Shown here: positions 1 to 7,977 of the stretch, piece by piece
Position numbering within the stretch: the stretch's first letter is position 1
How the letters are laid out: the number at the start of each line of letters is the position of its first letter
From: Actinophytocola sp963826035
GTDB lineage: Bacteria > Actinomycetota > Actinomycetes > Mycobacteriales > Pseudonocardiaceae
Direction of reading: 5' to 3'
DNA length: 64,000 bases
Assembly (NCBI GenBank): GCA_963826035.1
Contig: CAWGVZ010000018.1
Location: 124,001 to 188,000 of the forward strand
The notes under the pieces: model-generated
The model's database searches: none
Told to the model about the DNA's origin: nothing
Seen by the model: only the letters and a program-made list of their open reading frames with translations
Translations under genes and position numbers: made by a program

Positions 1-343
1 GCCGGCGGAGCACGGCCGCGATCTCCGGCACCGCCAGGCTCGACCAGTGGTGCAGCGCCACCGCGACCCGTTGTTTTTCCGGCAGCGCGTCGAGGCTCCG
101 GCGCAGTAGTTCCAGGTCGTGGGGCAGTTCGGCCGACTCCCCGACCGGCGTCGCCCCGGCCAGCCACGCACGCACGAGTCCCGTGACCGCCCGCCGCTCG
201 TTCGGTACCCGATCCGTGTACGCCTTGGTCAGGGCCGTGTGCACGAGGGCGGCGGCCGCGTCCCGGTCACCGGTGAGCAACAGCGCCAGCCCGCTCAGCG
301 GTGCCGTCATGCGCGTCGCGAAGCCGTCGAACTCTGTCACCAT
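1..343 (-). CDS. RNA polymerase sigma factor, SigE-family-like (partial)
   Basis: The gene runs off the left edge; 114 codons are visible. The N-terminus reads MVTEFDGFATRM, followed by a sigma-70 region 2-like stretch (LLLTGDRDAAAALV). After a shortened linker comes a region 4-like helix-turn-helix start (LDALPEKQRVAVALHHW, then LAVPEIAAVL). This is the layout of small actinobacterial sigma factors of the SigE/ECF type, which direct RNA polymerase to a dedicated promoter set. The ATG at 343-341 is chosen because region 2 begins right after it. It lies only 6 bp from the start codon of the divergent YjbR gene. No anti-sigma factor is visible on this side. Confidence 0.75.
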   Translation of the reverse strand, partial: MVTEFDGFATRMTAPLSGLALLLTGDRDAAAALVHTALTKAYTDRVPNERRAVTGLVRAWLAGATPVGESAELPHDLELLRRSLDALPEKQRVAVALHHWSSLAVPEIAAVLRR

Positions 344-349
344 GGCCCC

Positions 350-691
350 ATGGTGACCGAAGAGGACGTGCGCCGGATAGCACTCGGCCTGCCGGAGACC
401 GAAGAGAAACCGTCCTACGGCACGCCGGGATTCCGGGTACGGGACAAACTTTTCGCCCGTATCCGTGAGGAGGGCGACGTGCTCGCGGTGTTCGTGGCCG
501 ACGAAGGGGAGAAGCACGGGCTCATCGCGGCCGAGCCAGAAAAGTTCTTCACCACCCCGCACTACGACGGCCACGCCATGGTGTTGATCAAGTTCGGCGC
601 GGTCGACATCGATGAGCTGACCGAGCTGCTCACCGAGTCCTGGCGCCTCCGCGCACCCAAGCGGGTACTCGCCCACTTCGACGCGAATTAG
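350..691 (+). CDS. MmcQ/YjbR family protein
   Basis: This 113-residue protein has the compact YjbR/MmcQ fold signatures: an N-terminal helix (VTEEDVRRIALGLPETEE), then the strand region with GTPGFRVRDKLFARI and the C-terminal ESWRLRAPKRVLAHFD segment. Members are often described as DNA-binding-like proteins, but the biochemical role is unclear. The ATG at 350 is preferred because the family begins just before this helix; an in-frame extension to 119 would run through the opposite-strand sigma gene. No Shine-Dalgarno is possible in the 6 bp to the divergent start, so either leaderless translation or a promoter inside the sigma gene is implied. Confidence 0.8.
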   Translation: MVTEEDVRRIALGLPETEEKPSYGTPGFRVRDKLFARIREEGDVLAVFVADEGEKHGLIAAEPEKFFTTPHYDGHAMVLIKFGAVDIDELTELLTESWRLRAPKRVLAHFDAN

Positions 692-779
692 GTACTCCTC
701 GTCTGGGCGACCCTCGTCCGGGTGGATTCGTTATTCTCAGCCTGGGTCGGGGACCGGGAATAATGTTGACGAGGAGTGC

Positions 780-2327
780 TTGGTCATCGAGAAGGGTGCG
801 GTAGTCGCCGGTCGTTACCGACTGCTCGAGCAAGTGGGCAGTGGCGCGATGGGTGTGGTCTGGAAGGCCAAGGACGAGCGGCTCGGCCGCATCGTCGCAG
901 TCAAGCGACTCCTGGTCCGCTACGCGCTGTCCGAAGGGCTGACCGAGGACACCCGGCGGCGCGCCATGCGTGAGGCGCGGATCGCGGCCAGGCTGCAGCA
1001 CCGCAACGCGATCGCCATGTTCGACGTGGTCGAGCACGAGGGCGACCCGTGCCTGATCATGGAGTTCCTGCCGTCGCGCAGCCTGTCGGCCGTGCTGGCC
1101 GAGCGGGGCACCCTGCCGCCCGAGGAGGTCGCCGAGATCGGTGCCCAGGTGGCCACCGCGCTCGCCGCCGCCCACGCGGTCGGCATCGCCCACCGGGACG
1201 TCAAACCCGGCAACATCCTGTTGGCCGACAACGGCACCGTGAAGATCACCGACTTCGGTATCTCCCGCGCGCTCGACGACGGCACCGTGACCACCCAGAC
1301 CGGCATGCTCGCCGGCACTCCCGCCTACCTGGCACCCGAGATCGCCAGGGGCGGCGACCCGACCAGGGCCTCGGACGTGTTCTCGCTCGGCTCCACGCTC
1401 TACCACGCACTCGAGGGGCGGCCGCCGTTCGGCTCGAACACCAACCCGTTCGCCCTGCTGCACAAGGTCGCGTCCGGTAACGTGCCGCCGCCGCGCAACG
1501 CGGGCCCACTCGGGCCGACCCTCATGAGCCTCATGCGCACCGAGCCGACCGAGCGGCCGACCATGGAGCAGGCGGCCACCGCCCTCGCCCTGCCGACCGA
1601 CCCGTCGGGTATCCCCGTCCTCACGATCCCGGTGGCGGCCGCCGCGCAGTCGGCGGCGTCCGGGGTCTCCGCGCCGACCAAGCCCAGCCAGCCGCAACCA
1701 CCGGCCCCGGTGATCCCGACGGCCGTGCCGACCCCGTCGGCCGCCGTGCCCCGCCCGCCGGCCGGCACGGGGACCCGGTCCAACCGGAACCTGCTGGTCG
1801 TGGCGATCGTCGCGGTGCTCGTGCTGGCCGGCACGGTGGTGGCCATCCTCACCTCGAGGGACCCGGGCGACGACGGCGGGAACAACGCGAACGAGGGTGG
1901 CGGCGGCGCCACCAGCCAGGAGCAGCAGGACCCACCGTCGGAACCGTCGTCGGAGGGGGAGACGAGCGAGTCGGCCCCCGAGGACGTCGGCACCTCGCCC
2001 GCCGACGGCGCCATCGGTTACAGCGAGGCCGGCAACCTGATCATCGGGTACTACGGCAACGTCGAGAACGCGGCCGGCCGGTGGGCCATGCTCACTCCGC
2101 ACGCGCAGGCGCTGTTCGGTGGCGAGCAGGCGTTCACCGAGTACTGGGCGCAGTACACGGATGTCAGTTCGCAGAACGCTACCGGCGTGACCCCGAACGA
2201 GGACGGGTCGGTGAACGTGCCGGTGGACGTCACCTACACCTCGGCGAGCGGTCCGGCCGTACAGCACCGGGTCCTGCGCGTCACCAGGGTGAACGGCCAG
2301 CTGCTCATCGACTCCGACGCGAAATGA
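780..2327 (+). CDS. Transmembrane serine/threonine protein kinase (PknB-like)
   Basis: A 515-residue kinase. The cytoplasmic kinase domain covers about residues 11-270, with a glycine-rich loop (GSGAMGVV, 20-27), catalytic Lys42, the HRDVKPGN loop (138-145) and the DFG motif (158-160). A Pro/Ala-rich linker follows, then one transmembrane helix at about 338-359 and an outer domain of about 155 residues with an acidic, Ser-rich start and no PASTA repeats. It probably senses an extracellular signal and phosphorylates cytoplasmic targets. The TTG at 780 is chosen because GAGGAG lies at 771-776 and no ATG or GTG occurs in frame nearby; the 3 bp spacing is short, so the start is less certain than the product. 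Confidence 0.9.
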   Translation: MVIEKGAVVAGRYRLLEQVGSGAMGVVWKAKDERLGRIVAVKRLLVRYALSEGLTEDTRRRAMREARIAARLQHRNAIAMFDVVEHEGDPCLIMEFLPSRSLSAVLAERGTLPPEEVAEIGAQVATALAAAHAVGIAHRDVKPGNILLADNGTVKITDFGISRALDDGTVTTQTGMLAGTPAYLAPEIARGGDPTRASDVFSLGSTLYHALEGRPPFGSNTNPFALLHKVASGNVPPPRNAGPLGPTLMSLMRTEPTERPTMEQAATALALPTDPSGIPVLTIPVAAAAQSAASGVSAPTKPSQPQPPAPVIPTAVPTPSAAVPRPPAGTGTRSNRNLLVVAIVAVLVLAGTVVAILTSRDPGDDGGNNANEGGGGATSQEQQDPPSEPSSEGETSESAPEDVGTSPADGAIGYSEAGNLIIGYYGNVENAAGRWAMLTPHAQALFGGEQAFTEYWAQYTDVSSQNATGVTPNEDGSVNVPVDVTYTSASGPAVQHRVLRVTRVNGQLLIDSDAK

Positions 2328-2385
2328 TCTGCCCGTTCCCCGGCAGGGCTAGGGTGGCTGGGGACCAGGTGGAGGAGGCACGGCC

Positions 2386-3765
2386 ATGGCGATGATGCCG
2401 GTGACGGATTCGATGTTCCTGCTCGCCGAGTCGCGGGAGCATCCCATGCATGTCGGCGGGCTCCAGCTGTTCGAGCTGCCCGACGGCGCCGGACCCGACT
2501 ACGTCAACGAGTTCCACCGCAGCCTGCTCGCCATGCCCGATGTGCGCCCGCTGTTCCGCCGGCGCCCGCGTGGCCCGGTGGCCAGCGTCGGCCAGTTCGC
2601 CTGGGGCAACGACGACCAACTGGACCTCGAGTACCACGTCCGGCTGTCCGGGCTGCCCCGGCCGGGCCGGGTGCGCGAGCTGCTCGAGCTGACGTCCCGG
2701 CTGCACGGCACCCTGCTCGACCGGCACCGGCCGCTGTGGGAGTTCACCATGGTGGAAGGCATCGAGGGCAACCGGTTCGCCACCTACACCAAGGCGCACC
2801 ACGCGCTGCTCGACGGTGTTTCCGCGCTGCGGCTCATCCAGAGCTCGCTGTCGGAGGACCCGAACGACATGGACGTGCGGCCGCCGTGGTCGCCCAAGGT
2901 GCGCACGGACCTGTTCGACCGGACCGAGCGCGCCGACGAGCAGCCGTTCGACCCGGTCCGCGCGGTGTCCCAGTTCGCCAAGGAGGTCGCCGGGTTCGGC
3001 ACGGCCGCCGCCAAGATCGTCAACGAGGCGTTCCGGGAGCAGTCGGCGACGCTCTCGTTCCAGGCGCCCAAGTCGATCTTCAACGTGCCGATCACCGGGG
3101 CAAGGCGGTTCGCCGCGCAGGGCTGGCCGCTGGAGCGGATCAAGGCGGTCGGCCGGGCTTCCGGCACCACCATGAACGACGTGATGCTGGCCATGTGCGC
3201 CGGTGCCCTGCGCAGCTACCTGCTCGACCTCGGTGCGCTGCCCGACCGCCCGCTGGTGGCGGCCATCCCCATGTCGCTGCGCGCCGCCAAGTCGGAGAGC
3301 GCGCTCGGTGGCAACGCGATCGGCATCATCCTGTGCAACCTGGCCACCGACCTGCCCGACGCGGGCGCCCGCCTGCAGACCATCCACGAGTCGATGGTCA
3401 AGGGCAAGGAGGTCTACCACGGCATGAGCCGGCTGCAGATCACGGCGCTGAGCGCGCTGCCGCTGATCCCGCTGGCGCTGGGCACCATCCCCGGCCTCAT
3501 GCGGGTCACGCCGCCGAGCTTCAACGTGCTGATCTCGAACGTCCCCGGCCCGCGCCACCCGCTGTACTGGAACGGCGCGCGGATGCAGGGCGTGTACCCG
3601 CTGTCCATCCCGTACGAGGGCCAGGCGCTGAACATCACGGTCACCAGCTACGCGGGCAGCCTGGAGTTCGGGCTGACCGGCTGCCGCCGAACGGTCCCCC
3701 ACCTGCAGCGACTGCTCGCACAACTGGAGGAGTCCCTGACGGAACTGGAGAAGGCGGTCGCCTAG
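2386..3765 (+). CDS. Wax ester synthase / diacylglycerol acyltransferase (WS/DGAT)
   Basis: A 459-residue protein of the actinobacterial WS/DGAT family, which transfers acyl groups from acyl-CoA to diacylglycerol or fatty alcohols to make storage lipid. The active-site motif HHALLDG lies at residues 138-144 (HHxxxDG). The C-terminal half carries the family landmarks NDVMLAMCAGALR and NVLISNVPGPR. The ATG at 2386 follows GGAGGAGGC at 2371-2379. The enzyme fits a lipid- and sterol-using actinomycete, but it has no KstR-type box upstream and is not obviously part of the catabolic operons. Its 3' end faces the convergent fadA5 gene across a repeat-rich gap. Confidence 0.92.
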   Translation: MAMMPVTDSMFLLAESREHPMHVGGLQLFELPDGAGPDYVNEFHRSLLAMPDVRPLFRRRPRGPVASVGQFAWGNDDQLDLEYHVRLSGLPRPGRVRELLELTSRLHGTLLDRHRPLWEFTMVEGIEGNRFATYTKAHHALLDGVSALRLIQSSLSEDPNDMDVRPPWSPKVRTDLFDRTERADEQPFDPVRAVSQFAKEVAGFGTAAAKIVNEAFREQSATLSFQAPKSIFNVPITGARRFAAQGWPLERIKAVGRASGTTMNDVMLAMCAGALRSYLLDLGALPDRPLVAAIPMSLRAAKSESALGGNAIGIILCNLATDLPDAGARLQTIHESMVKGKEVYHGMSRLQITALSALPLIPLALGTIPGLMRVTPPSFNVLISNVPGPRHPLYWNGARMQGVYPLSIPYEGQALNITVTSYAGSLEFGLTGCRRTVPHLQRLLAQLEESLTELEKAVA

Positions 3766-3780
3766 CCACCCCGCCCGCTT

Positions 3781-3887
3781 CGCGAGTCGTACGTTATCGA
3801 CGCCGAGTCGTACTGTTTCGACAGCGAGTCGTACGTTCCGGGCCGCCTGCGATCAGTCAGTTCGCTGTCGGTTCGGTACGACTCGCG
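3781..3887. repeat. Mirror array of GAGTCGTAC units
   Basis: Three direct copies of GAGTCGTAC start at 3784, 3805 and 3826, exactly 21 bp apart. One inverted copy, GTACGACTC, lies at 3876-3884. The outermost copies form a perfect 12 bp inverted repeat (CGCGAGTCGTAC / GTACGACTCGCG). The same unit recurs at 54142-54402. The array sits directly downstream of the WS/DGAT gene, facing fadA5. No open reading frame here looks coding. Confidence 0.85.
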
Positions 3888-3918
3888 GGGTTGGTCCCGG
3901 GGGAGGCACGCTCCCGTA

Positions 3919-3969
3919 ATGACCACTCCCGTCGGCCATGATGACCACTCCAGCGCTGAGGTGGCCATT
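3919..3969. repeat. Short ATGACCACTC unit pair with degenerate inverted copy
   Basis: ATGACCACTC occurs at 3919-3928 and 3941-3950, 22 bp apart. A weak inverted copy (GAGGTGGCCAT) follows at 3958-3968. This is the same unit that builds the array at 48971-49215. It is the second of three repeat types stacked in the 3766-4284 gap. Confidence 0.7.
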
Positions 3970-4077
3970 CGCGCGAGCTGAGTTGTCCACACCCGGCGAT
4001 TGCCCACAGGCAAGATCCACTTCGCGGCCACTGTCGGTGCCCGCCGGTAGAATGGAATCGCCGCCCGCCGGGAGGGT

Positions 4078-4219
4078 CAGGGTTCCGCCAAAGTCGTTTT
4101 TGCAGGTCATGATGCGCGTTCGGGGCGGTGGCCATGTCCTGAATGGGCCGTTCGGGACGCTCAACGTCCTCAATGGCCCGTTCGAGGCATCAGCGATGTC
4201 CGACTTTGACGGAACCCTG
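4078..4219. repeat. Nested inverted repeat with hairpin core (bidirectional terminator candidate)
   Basis: Outer arms at 4078-4096 and 4201-4219 match at 18 of 19 bases as an inverted repeat; the left arm is followed by TTTTTG. Inside, AATGGGCCGTTC and AATGGCCCGTTC flank a GGACG/CGTCC stem (4155-4159 and 4165-4169) with the five-base loop CTCAA. It lies between the convergent WS/DGAT and fadA5 genes and probably terminates transcription from one or both sides. Confidence 0.65.
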
Positions 4220-4284
4220 CCGGAGAGGGTGGGGGCCGTGCTACCGGTAGGGGGCGCTGCCAGCGGCGTTGCGGGGCCCGTCTC

Positions 4285-5403
4285 CTAGACCCGTTCCAGG
4301 ATGGTGCCCGTGGACAGGGCGCCGCCGGCGCACATGGCGATCAGCGCGGTGGCCGCGTCCCGGCGTTCCAGCTCGTGCAGTGCCGTGGTGATCAGCCGGG
4401 TGCCGGTGCTGCCGACCGGGTGACCGAGCGCGATGGCCCCGCCGTTGACGTTCACCAGGTCGGGATCCGGTTCGTACACCGTCTGCCACGACAGGACCAC
4501 CGACGCGAAGGCCTCGTTCACCTCGAACAGGTCCAGGTCGCCGATCTTCATGCCCGTCCTGGCCAGCAGCCGTTCGGTGGCGCGCACCGGACCGTCGAGA
4601 TGGAAGTACGGCTCCGCGCCGACCAGGCACTGCGCGACGATCCGCGCCCGCGGCACCACGCCGAGCGCGCGGGCCCGATCGGCGTCCATGAGCAGCACGG
4701 CCGAGGCCCCGTCGGAGATCTGCGAGGACGTGCCCGCCGTGTGCAGGCCGCCGTCCACCACGGACTTCAGGCCGGCGAGCCCGGCCAGGGTCGTCTCCCG
4801 CGGCCCCTGGTCCCGGGAGACATCGCCCACCGACACCACCTCGCGGTCGAAGTGCCCGGCCGCCCAGGCCGCGCGGGCCCGCGCCTGCGAGCGCTCGCCG
4901 AACCGGTCGAGATCCTCCCTGGTCAGCCCGCGCCGCTCGGCGATCCGCTCGGCCGCCACGAACTGGTTCGGCAGGTCGATCGACCAGGAGTCCGGCCGCG
5001 GCCGCCCGGCGTCGACGCCGACGTTCGTCCGCAGCGGCACCCGGCTCATGGCCTCGACCCCGCAGGCGATGCCCACATCGATGGCGCCGGCCGCGATCAG
5101 CCCGGCCACCAGGTGGGTGGCCTGCTGGGCGGAGCCGCACTGCGCGTCGATCGTCAGGCACCCGGTCTGCTCCGGCAGTCCGGCGTGCAGCCAGGCGGTG
5201 CGCGTGATGTTGTTGGACTGCTCGCCGGCCTGCGTGACGCAGCCGCCGTGCGCCTGCTCGACCAGTTCGGGGTCGATACCCGCCCGGTCGAGCACCGCGC
5301 GCTGCGCCGCGCCGAGCAGTTCGGCCGCGTGGCGGTCGGACAGTACGCCGCCGCGCTTGCCGATCGGAGTGCGGGCAGCGGCCACGATCACCGGGTTTCC
5401 CAT
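4285..5403 (-). CDS. fadA5: Steroid 3-ketoacyl-CoA thiolase FadA5
   Basis: This 372-residue thiolase closely resembles M. tuberculosis FadA5 from the opening GNPVIVAAARTPIGKR to the end. It would cleave the 3-ketoacyl-CoA side chain of a cholesterol-derived CoA ester to release a shortened chain. The nucleophile is Cys89 (in AQCGS); NEAF lies at 296-299, the general base His328 is in GHPVGS, and Cys358 is in MCAGG. Compared with the remembered FadA5, a short loop around residues 190-200 is missing. The ATG at 5403 sits 11 bp from a KstR-type box, and the gene diverges from cyp125, the arrangement of Rv3546/Rv3545c. Regulation by a KstR-like repressor is inferred. Confidence 0.93.
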   Translation of the reverse strand: MGNPVIVAAARTPIGKRGGVLSDRHAAELLGAAQRAVLDRAGIDPELVEQAHGGCVTQAGEQSNNITRTAWLHAGLPEQTGCLTIDAQCGSAQQATHLVAGLIAAGAIDVGIACGVEAMSRVPLRTNVGVDAGRPRPDSWSIDLPNQFVAAERIAERRGLTREDLDRFGERSQARARAAWAAGHFDREVVSVGDVSRDQGPRETTLAGLAGLKSVVDGGLHTAGTSSQISDGASAVLLMDADRARALGVVPRARIVAQCLVGAEPYFHLDGPVRATERLLARTGMKIGDLDLFEVNEAFASVVLSWQTVYEPDPDLVNVNGGAIALGHPVGSTGTRLITTALHELERRDAATALIAMCAGGALSTGTILERV

Positions 5404-5413
5404 GCGTCCAAAA

Positions 5414-5427
5414 TAGAACGTGTTCCT
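5414..5427. promoter_or_regulatory. KstR-type operator (fadA5 side)
   Basis: TAGAACGTGTTCCT fits TnnAACnnGTTnnA except for the last base. It lies 11 bp upstream of the fadA5 ATG, placed to block transcription. Confidence 0.8.
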
Positions 5428-5491
5428 GCCGTGTTCAAGGTCAATTGTCGCAGCCCTTCACATCCGACAGGACCGTGTGCTTGAATCGAGA

Positions 5492-5505
5492 TAGAACGTG
5501 TTCCA
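5492..5505. promoter_or_regulatory. KstR-type operator (cyp125 side)
   Basis: TAGAACGTGTTCCA fully fits TnnAACnnGTTnnA. It lies 18 bp upstream of the cyp125 GTG, just before the ribosome-binding site at 5513-5517. Together with the box at 5414 it gives this 119 bp divergent promoter two separate operators. Confidence 0.85.
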
Positions 5506-5522
5506 CATCTACGGAGGTACCT

Positions 5523-6746
5523 GTGGTCGCGCCGCGCATCCCCGAGGGCTTCGACTTCACCGATCCCGACCTCTACGCCGAGCGGATCCCCGTCGCCGAG
5601 TTCGCGGAGCTGCGCCGCACCGCGCCGGTGTGGTGGAACGCCCAGCCGCACAACCTCGCCGGCTTCGATGATGACGGGTTCTGGGTGGTCACCAGGCACG
5701 CGGAGGTCAAGGAGGTCTCGCGCAACAGCGAGGTCTTCTCGAGCGCGGAGAACACGGCGATCATCCGGTTCAACGAGGACATGACCCGGGACAAGATCGA
5801 GGCGCAGCGGCTGATCATGCTGAACATCGACCCGCCGCACCACTCGAAGGTGCGCGGCATCGTCTCGCGCGGCTTCACCCCGCGGTCGGTGGACCGGCTG
5901 CGGGACAAGCTGGCCGAGCGTGCCGAGCGGATCGCGACGGCCGCGAAGGAACAGGGTGGCGGCGACTTCGTCACCCAGGTCGCCTGCGAGCTGCCGCTCC
6001 AGGCCATCGCCGACCTGCTCGGCATCGCGCAGGACGATCGGCACAAGGTGTTCGACTGGTCCAACCAGATGGTCGCCTACGACGACCCCGAGTACTCGAT
6101 CAACCCGGAGGCGGCCTCGGCCGAACTCCTCGGCTACGCGTGGAACATGGCCGAGGAACGCAAGAAGTGCCCGATGGACGACATCGCCACCAAGCTCGTG
6201 CACGCCGACATCGACGGCGACGCGCTCGGCTCCGACGAGTTCGGCTTCTTCGTGCTCCTGCTCGCCGTGGCCGGCAACGAGACCACGCGCAACGCGATCT
6301 CCCACGGCATGCACGCGTTCCTCACCAACCCCGACCAGTGGGAGCTGTACAAGGCGCAGCGTCCGGCCACCACGGCCGACGAGATCGTCCGGTACTCCAC
6401 GCCGGTGATGTCGTTCCAGCGCACGGCCATGTGCGACACCACGCTGGGCGACGTGGAGATCAAGAAGGGCGACCGGGTCGGCATGTTCTACAGCTCGGCC
6501 AACTTCGACACCGAGGTGTTCGACGCCCCCGAGCGGTTCGACATCACCCGCGACCCCAACCCGCACCTGGGCTTCGGCGGCACGGGCGCGCACTACTGCA
6601 TCGGCGCGAACCTGGCGCGGGTGGAGATAGACCTGATCTTCAACGCGATCGCCGACCACATGCCGGACATCCGCGCCGCCGGTGCGCCCCGCCGCCTGCG
6701 CTCCGGCTGGCTGAACGGCATCAAGGAGCTGCAGGTCACCTACTAA
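5523..6746 (+). CDS. cyp125: Cytochrome P450 CYP125, steroid C26-monooxygenase
   Basis: A 407-residue P450 very similar to CYP125A1: PxIPEGFDFTDPDLYAER near the start, AGNETTR (250-256) in the oxygen-binding I helix, the ExxR pair E287/R290, and heme Cys359 in FGGTGAHYCIGANLAR. It would hydroxylate the terminal methyl of cholest-4-en-3-one or cholesterol, starting side-chain degradation, with electrons from a ferredoxin and reductase not seen here. The GTG at 5523 is chosen because GGAGG lies at 5513-5517 with 5 bp spacing; a longer in-frame form would read through the operator. It diverges from fadA5. Confidence 0.95.
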   Translation: MVAPRIPEGFDFTDPDLYAERIPVAEFAELRRTAPVWWNAQPHNLAGFDDDGFWVVTRHAEVKEVSRNSEVFSSAENTAIIRFNEDMTRDKIEAQRLIMLNIDPPHHSKVRGIVSRGFTPRSVDRLRDKLAERAERIATAAKEQGGGDFVTQVACELPLQAIADLLGIAQDDRHKVFDWSNQMVAYDDPEYSINPEAASAELLGYAWNMAEERKKCPMDDIATKLVHADIDGDALGSDEFGFFVLLLAVAGNETTRNAISHGMHAFLTNPDQWELYKAQRPATTADEIVRYSTPVMSFQRTAMCDTTLGDVEIKKGDRVGMFYSSANFDTEVFDAPERFDITRDPNPHLGFGGTGAHYCIGANLARVEIDLIFNAIADHMPDIRAAGAPRRLRSGWLNGIKELQVTY

Positions 6747-6791
6747 CCGCCAGTTGTCGGTGCCGCGGACTACGCGAGGTCTCAATTGCAG

Positions 6792-7371
6792 ACATGGCTC
6801 TGAGCTGTGTAGGTGTCTGGTGGGTGCCGGCCGTCGGCGCCCTGCCAGGGTGGGGGTTTCATCGAAGTCGGGTTGTGCGGGGTCCTGAGCCTCGGCCCGA
6901 GGGCGCCTATCTTCTCAGCGCGCGAGATCGAGCTTCCCGCACGCGAGATCGCGGTTCCCGCACGCGAGAACGCGGTTCCCGCACGCGAGATCGCGGTTCC
7001 GACGGTGAGATCGCGGTTCCCGCACGCGAGATCGCGGTTCCGACGGTGAGATCGCGGTTGGTGGGGTCCTGGAGTGGTCAGCGTCGGGCGGGGGTCCGCG
7101 GGGTCTGGCGGTAGGGCTGCGTCACTGTCGTTTCTGCTGACTCAGTAGTTCCGCCCGGTGGGCACACACCAGCCGGGAAACGACGACCTCACGCGCCGGA
7201 ACCGCGATCTCGTGTGCCGCAACCGCGATCTCGTGTGCGGAACCGCGATCTCGTGTGCCGGAACCGCGATCTCGCGTGCGGGAACCGCGAACTCGCAGAC
7301 TGAGAACGGCGTGAACAACCACCCGATCACCCCGGCGCCTGCCAGGCATCTACGCAGGTCAGAGCCATGTC
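6792..7371. repeat. Long palindromic element with mirror arrays of CGCGAGATCGCG units
   Basis: This fills the 638 bp gap between the convergent cyp125 and marR genes. Outer arms at 6792-6831 and 7332-7371 match as an inverted repeat at 33 of 40 positions. Inside the left arm are seven direct copies of a GCGAGATCGCGGTTCC-type unit (6922 to about 7054, spacing 20-21 bp). The right side has five inverted copies (7203-7296, spacing 20-21 bp). Short frames here encode only repeated AREIAVP peptides and are not genes. The same unit and layout recur at 40148-40370. Confidence 0.85.
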
Positions 7372-7384
7372 ATCAAATGGGACC

Positions 7385-7921
7385 TCACCCACGCTGGAAA
7401 CGGGGGGCCGTGGCCCGCCCTTGATCATGACCGTCCGGTTCCGCGAGGCCGCTGGCCGCGCGTTCGCCCGCGCCCGTGCAGCGGCGCAGGAAGTCGTGGA
7501 TCACGGCCAACTGGCCGGCGTCGTAGCCCGAGCTGATCTCGTTCATCTCCTCGCGCATGCCCGCGTAGAGCCGGTACAGCTCGCTGCCCCGGTCGGGCAG
7601 CACGCGCAGTAGCACGGCGCGCCGGTCGGCCGGGTCGCGGTCGCGCGCGATCCACCCGTCGCGTTCGAGGCGGTCGAGCATCCCGGTCAGGGTCGCCGGG
7701 TGCACGCCCGCGCGTTTGGCCAGCGCACTCGGGCTGATCGGGCCCAGTCGGCCGATCAGCTCCAGGCAGTTCAGGTCGGCGTCCTTCAGGCCGAGCCGCG
7801 CGCTGACCCAGTGGTTCAGGATCGAGAGCTGTCCGAGCAGGTCCCGCAGCTCCGTCTGGATGGCGTTCGCCGTGCGACGACGCTCACGCCGATCCCCAAC
7901 CCCGCTTGGTTCGCGATTCAT
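7385..7921 (-). CDS. MarR family transcriptional regulator
   Basis: A 178-residue winged-helix regulator. The helix-turn-helix region covers ISPSALAKRAGVHPATLTGMLDRLERDGW, and the wing contains RDPADRRAVLLRV, both typical of MarR. It is divergent from the NAD(P)-binding oxidoreductase at 7978 and probably represses it and itself, because an A+T-rich palindrome lies between them. The ATG at 7921 has no clear ribosome-binding site and almost abuts that palindrome, so leaderless translation is possible. The gene end faces the long palindromic repeat. Confidence 0.85.
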   Translation of the reverse strand: MNREPSGVGDRRERRRTANAIQTELRDLLGQLSILNHWVSARLGLKDADLNCLELIGRLGPISPSALAKRAGVHPATLTGMLDRLERDGWIARDRDPADRRAVLLRVLPDRGSELYRLYAGMREEMNEISSGYDAGQLAVIHDFLRRCTGAGERAASGLAEPDGHDQGRATAPRFQRG

Positions 7922-7925
7922 ATAG

Positions 7926-7938
7926 TATGACTTTCATA
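7926..7938. promoter_or_regulatory. Probable MarR operator
   Basis: TATGA-CTT-TCATA is a perfect 5+3+5 inverted repeat in a strikingly A+T-rich stretch (7918-7945), 5 bp from the marR ATG. It lies between divergent marR and the oxidoreductase it probably controls. The link to this MarR is inferred from position. Confidence 0.6.
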
Positions 7939-7977
7939 TTGTATCGATGGCGAGTCAACCTGAAGGGTGGCACAGAG

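Noticed and set aside
630..2267. Large open frame of 545 codons on the minus strand opposite the kinase
   Set aside because: It is the antisense shadow of a high-G+C gene; composition is Arg/Gly/His-rich with no domain, while the plus strand has all kinase motifs.
5445..5522. N-terminal extension of cyp125
   Set aside because: It crosses the operator at 5492 and lacks a ribosome-binding site, whereas GTG 5523 has GGAGG and matches the CYP125 start.
6900..7300. Repetitive frames encoding AREIAVPARE-type peptides and regularly spaced repeats, possible CRISPR or coding repeats
   Set aside because: The units are contiguous with no unique spacers, and each array has an inverted half; the peptides are just translation of the repeat. 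Not CRISPR and not a gene.
7906..7977. Upstream extension of the NAD(P)-binding oxidoreductase
   Set aside because: It runs through the MarR operator and adds residues unlike any Rossmann-fold start.
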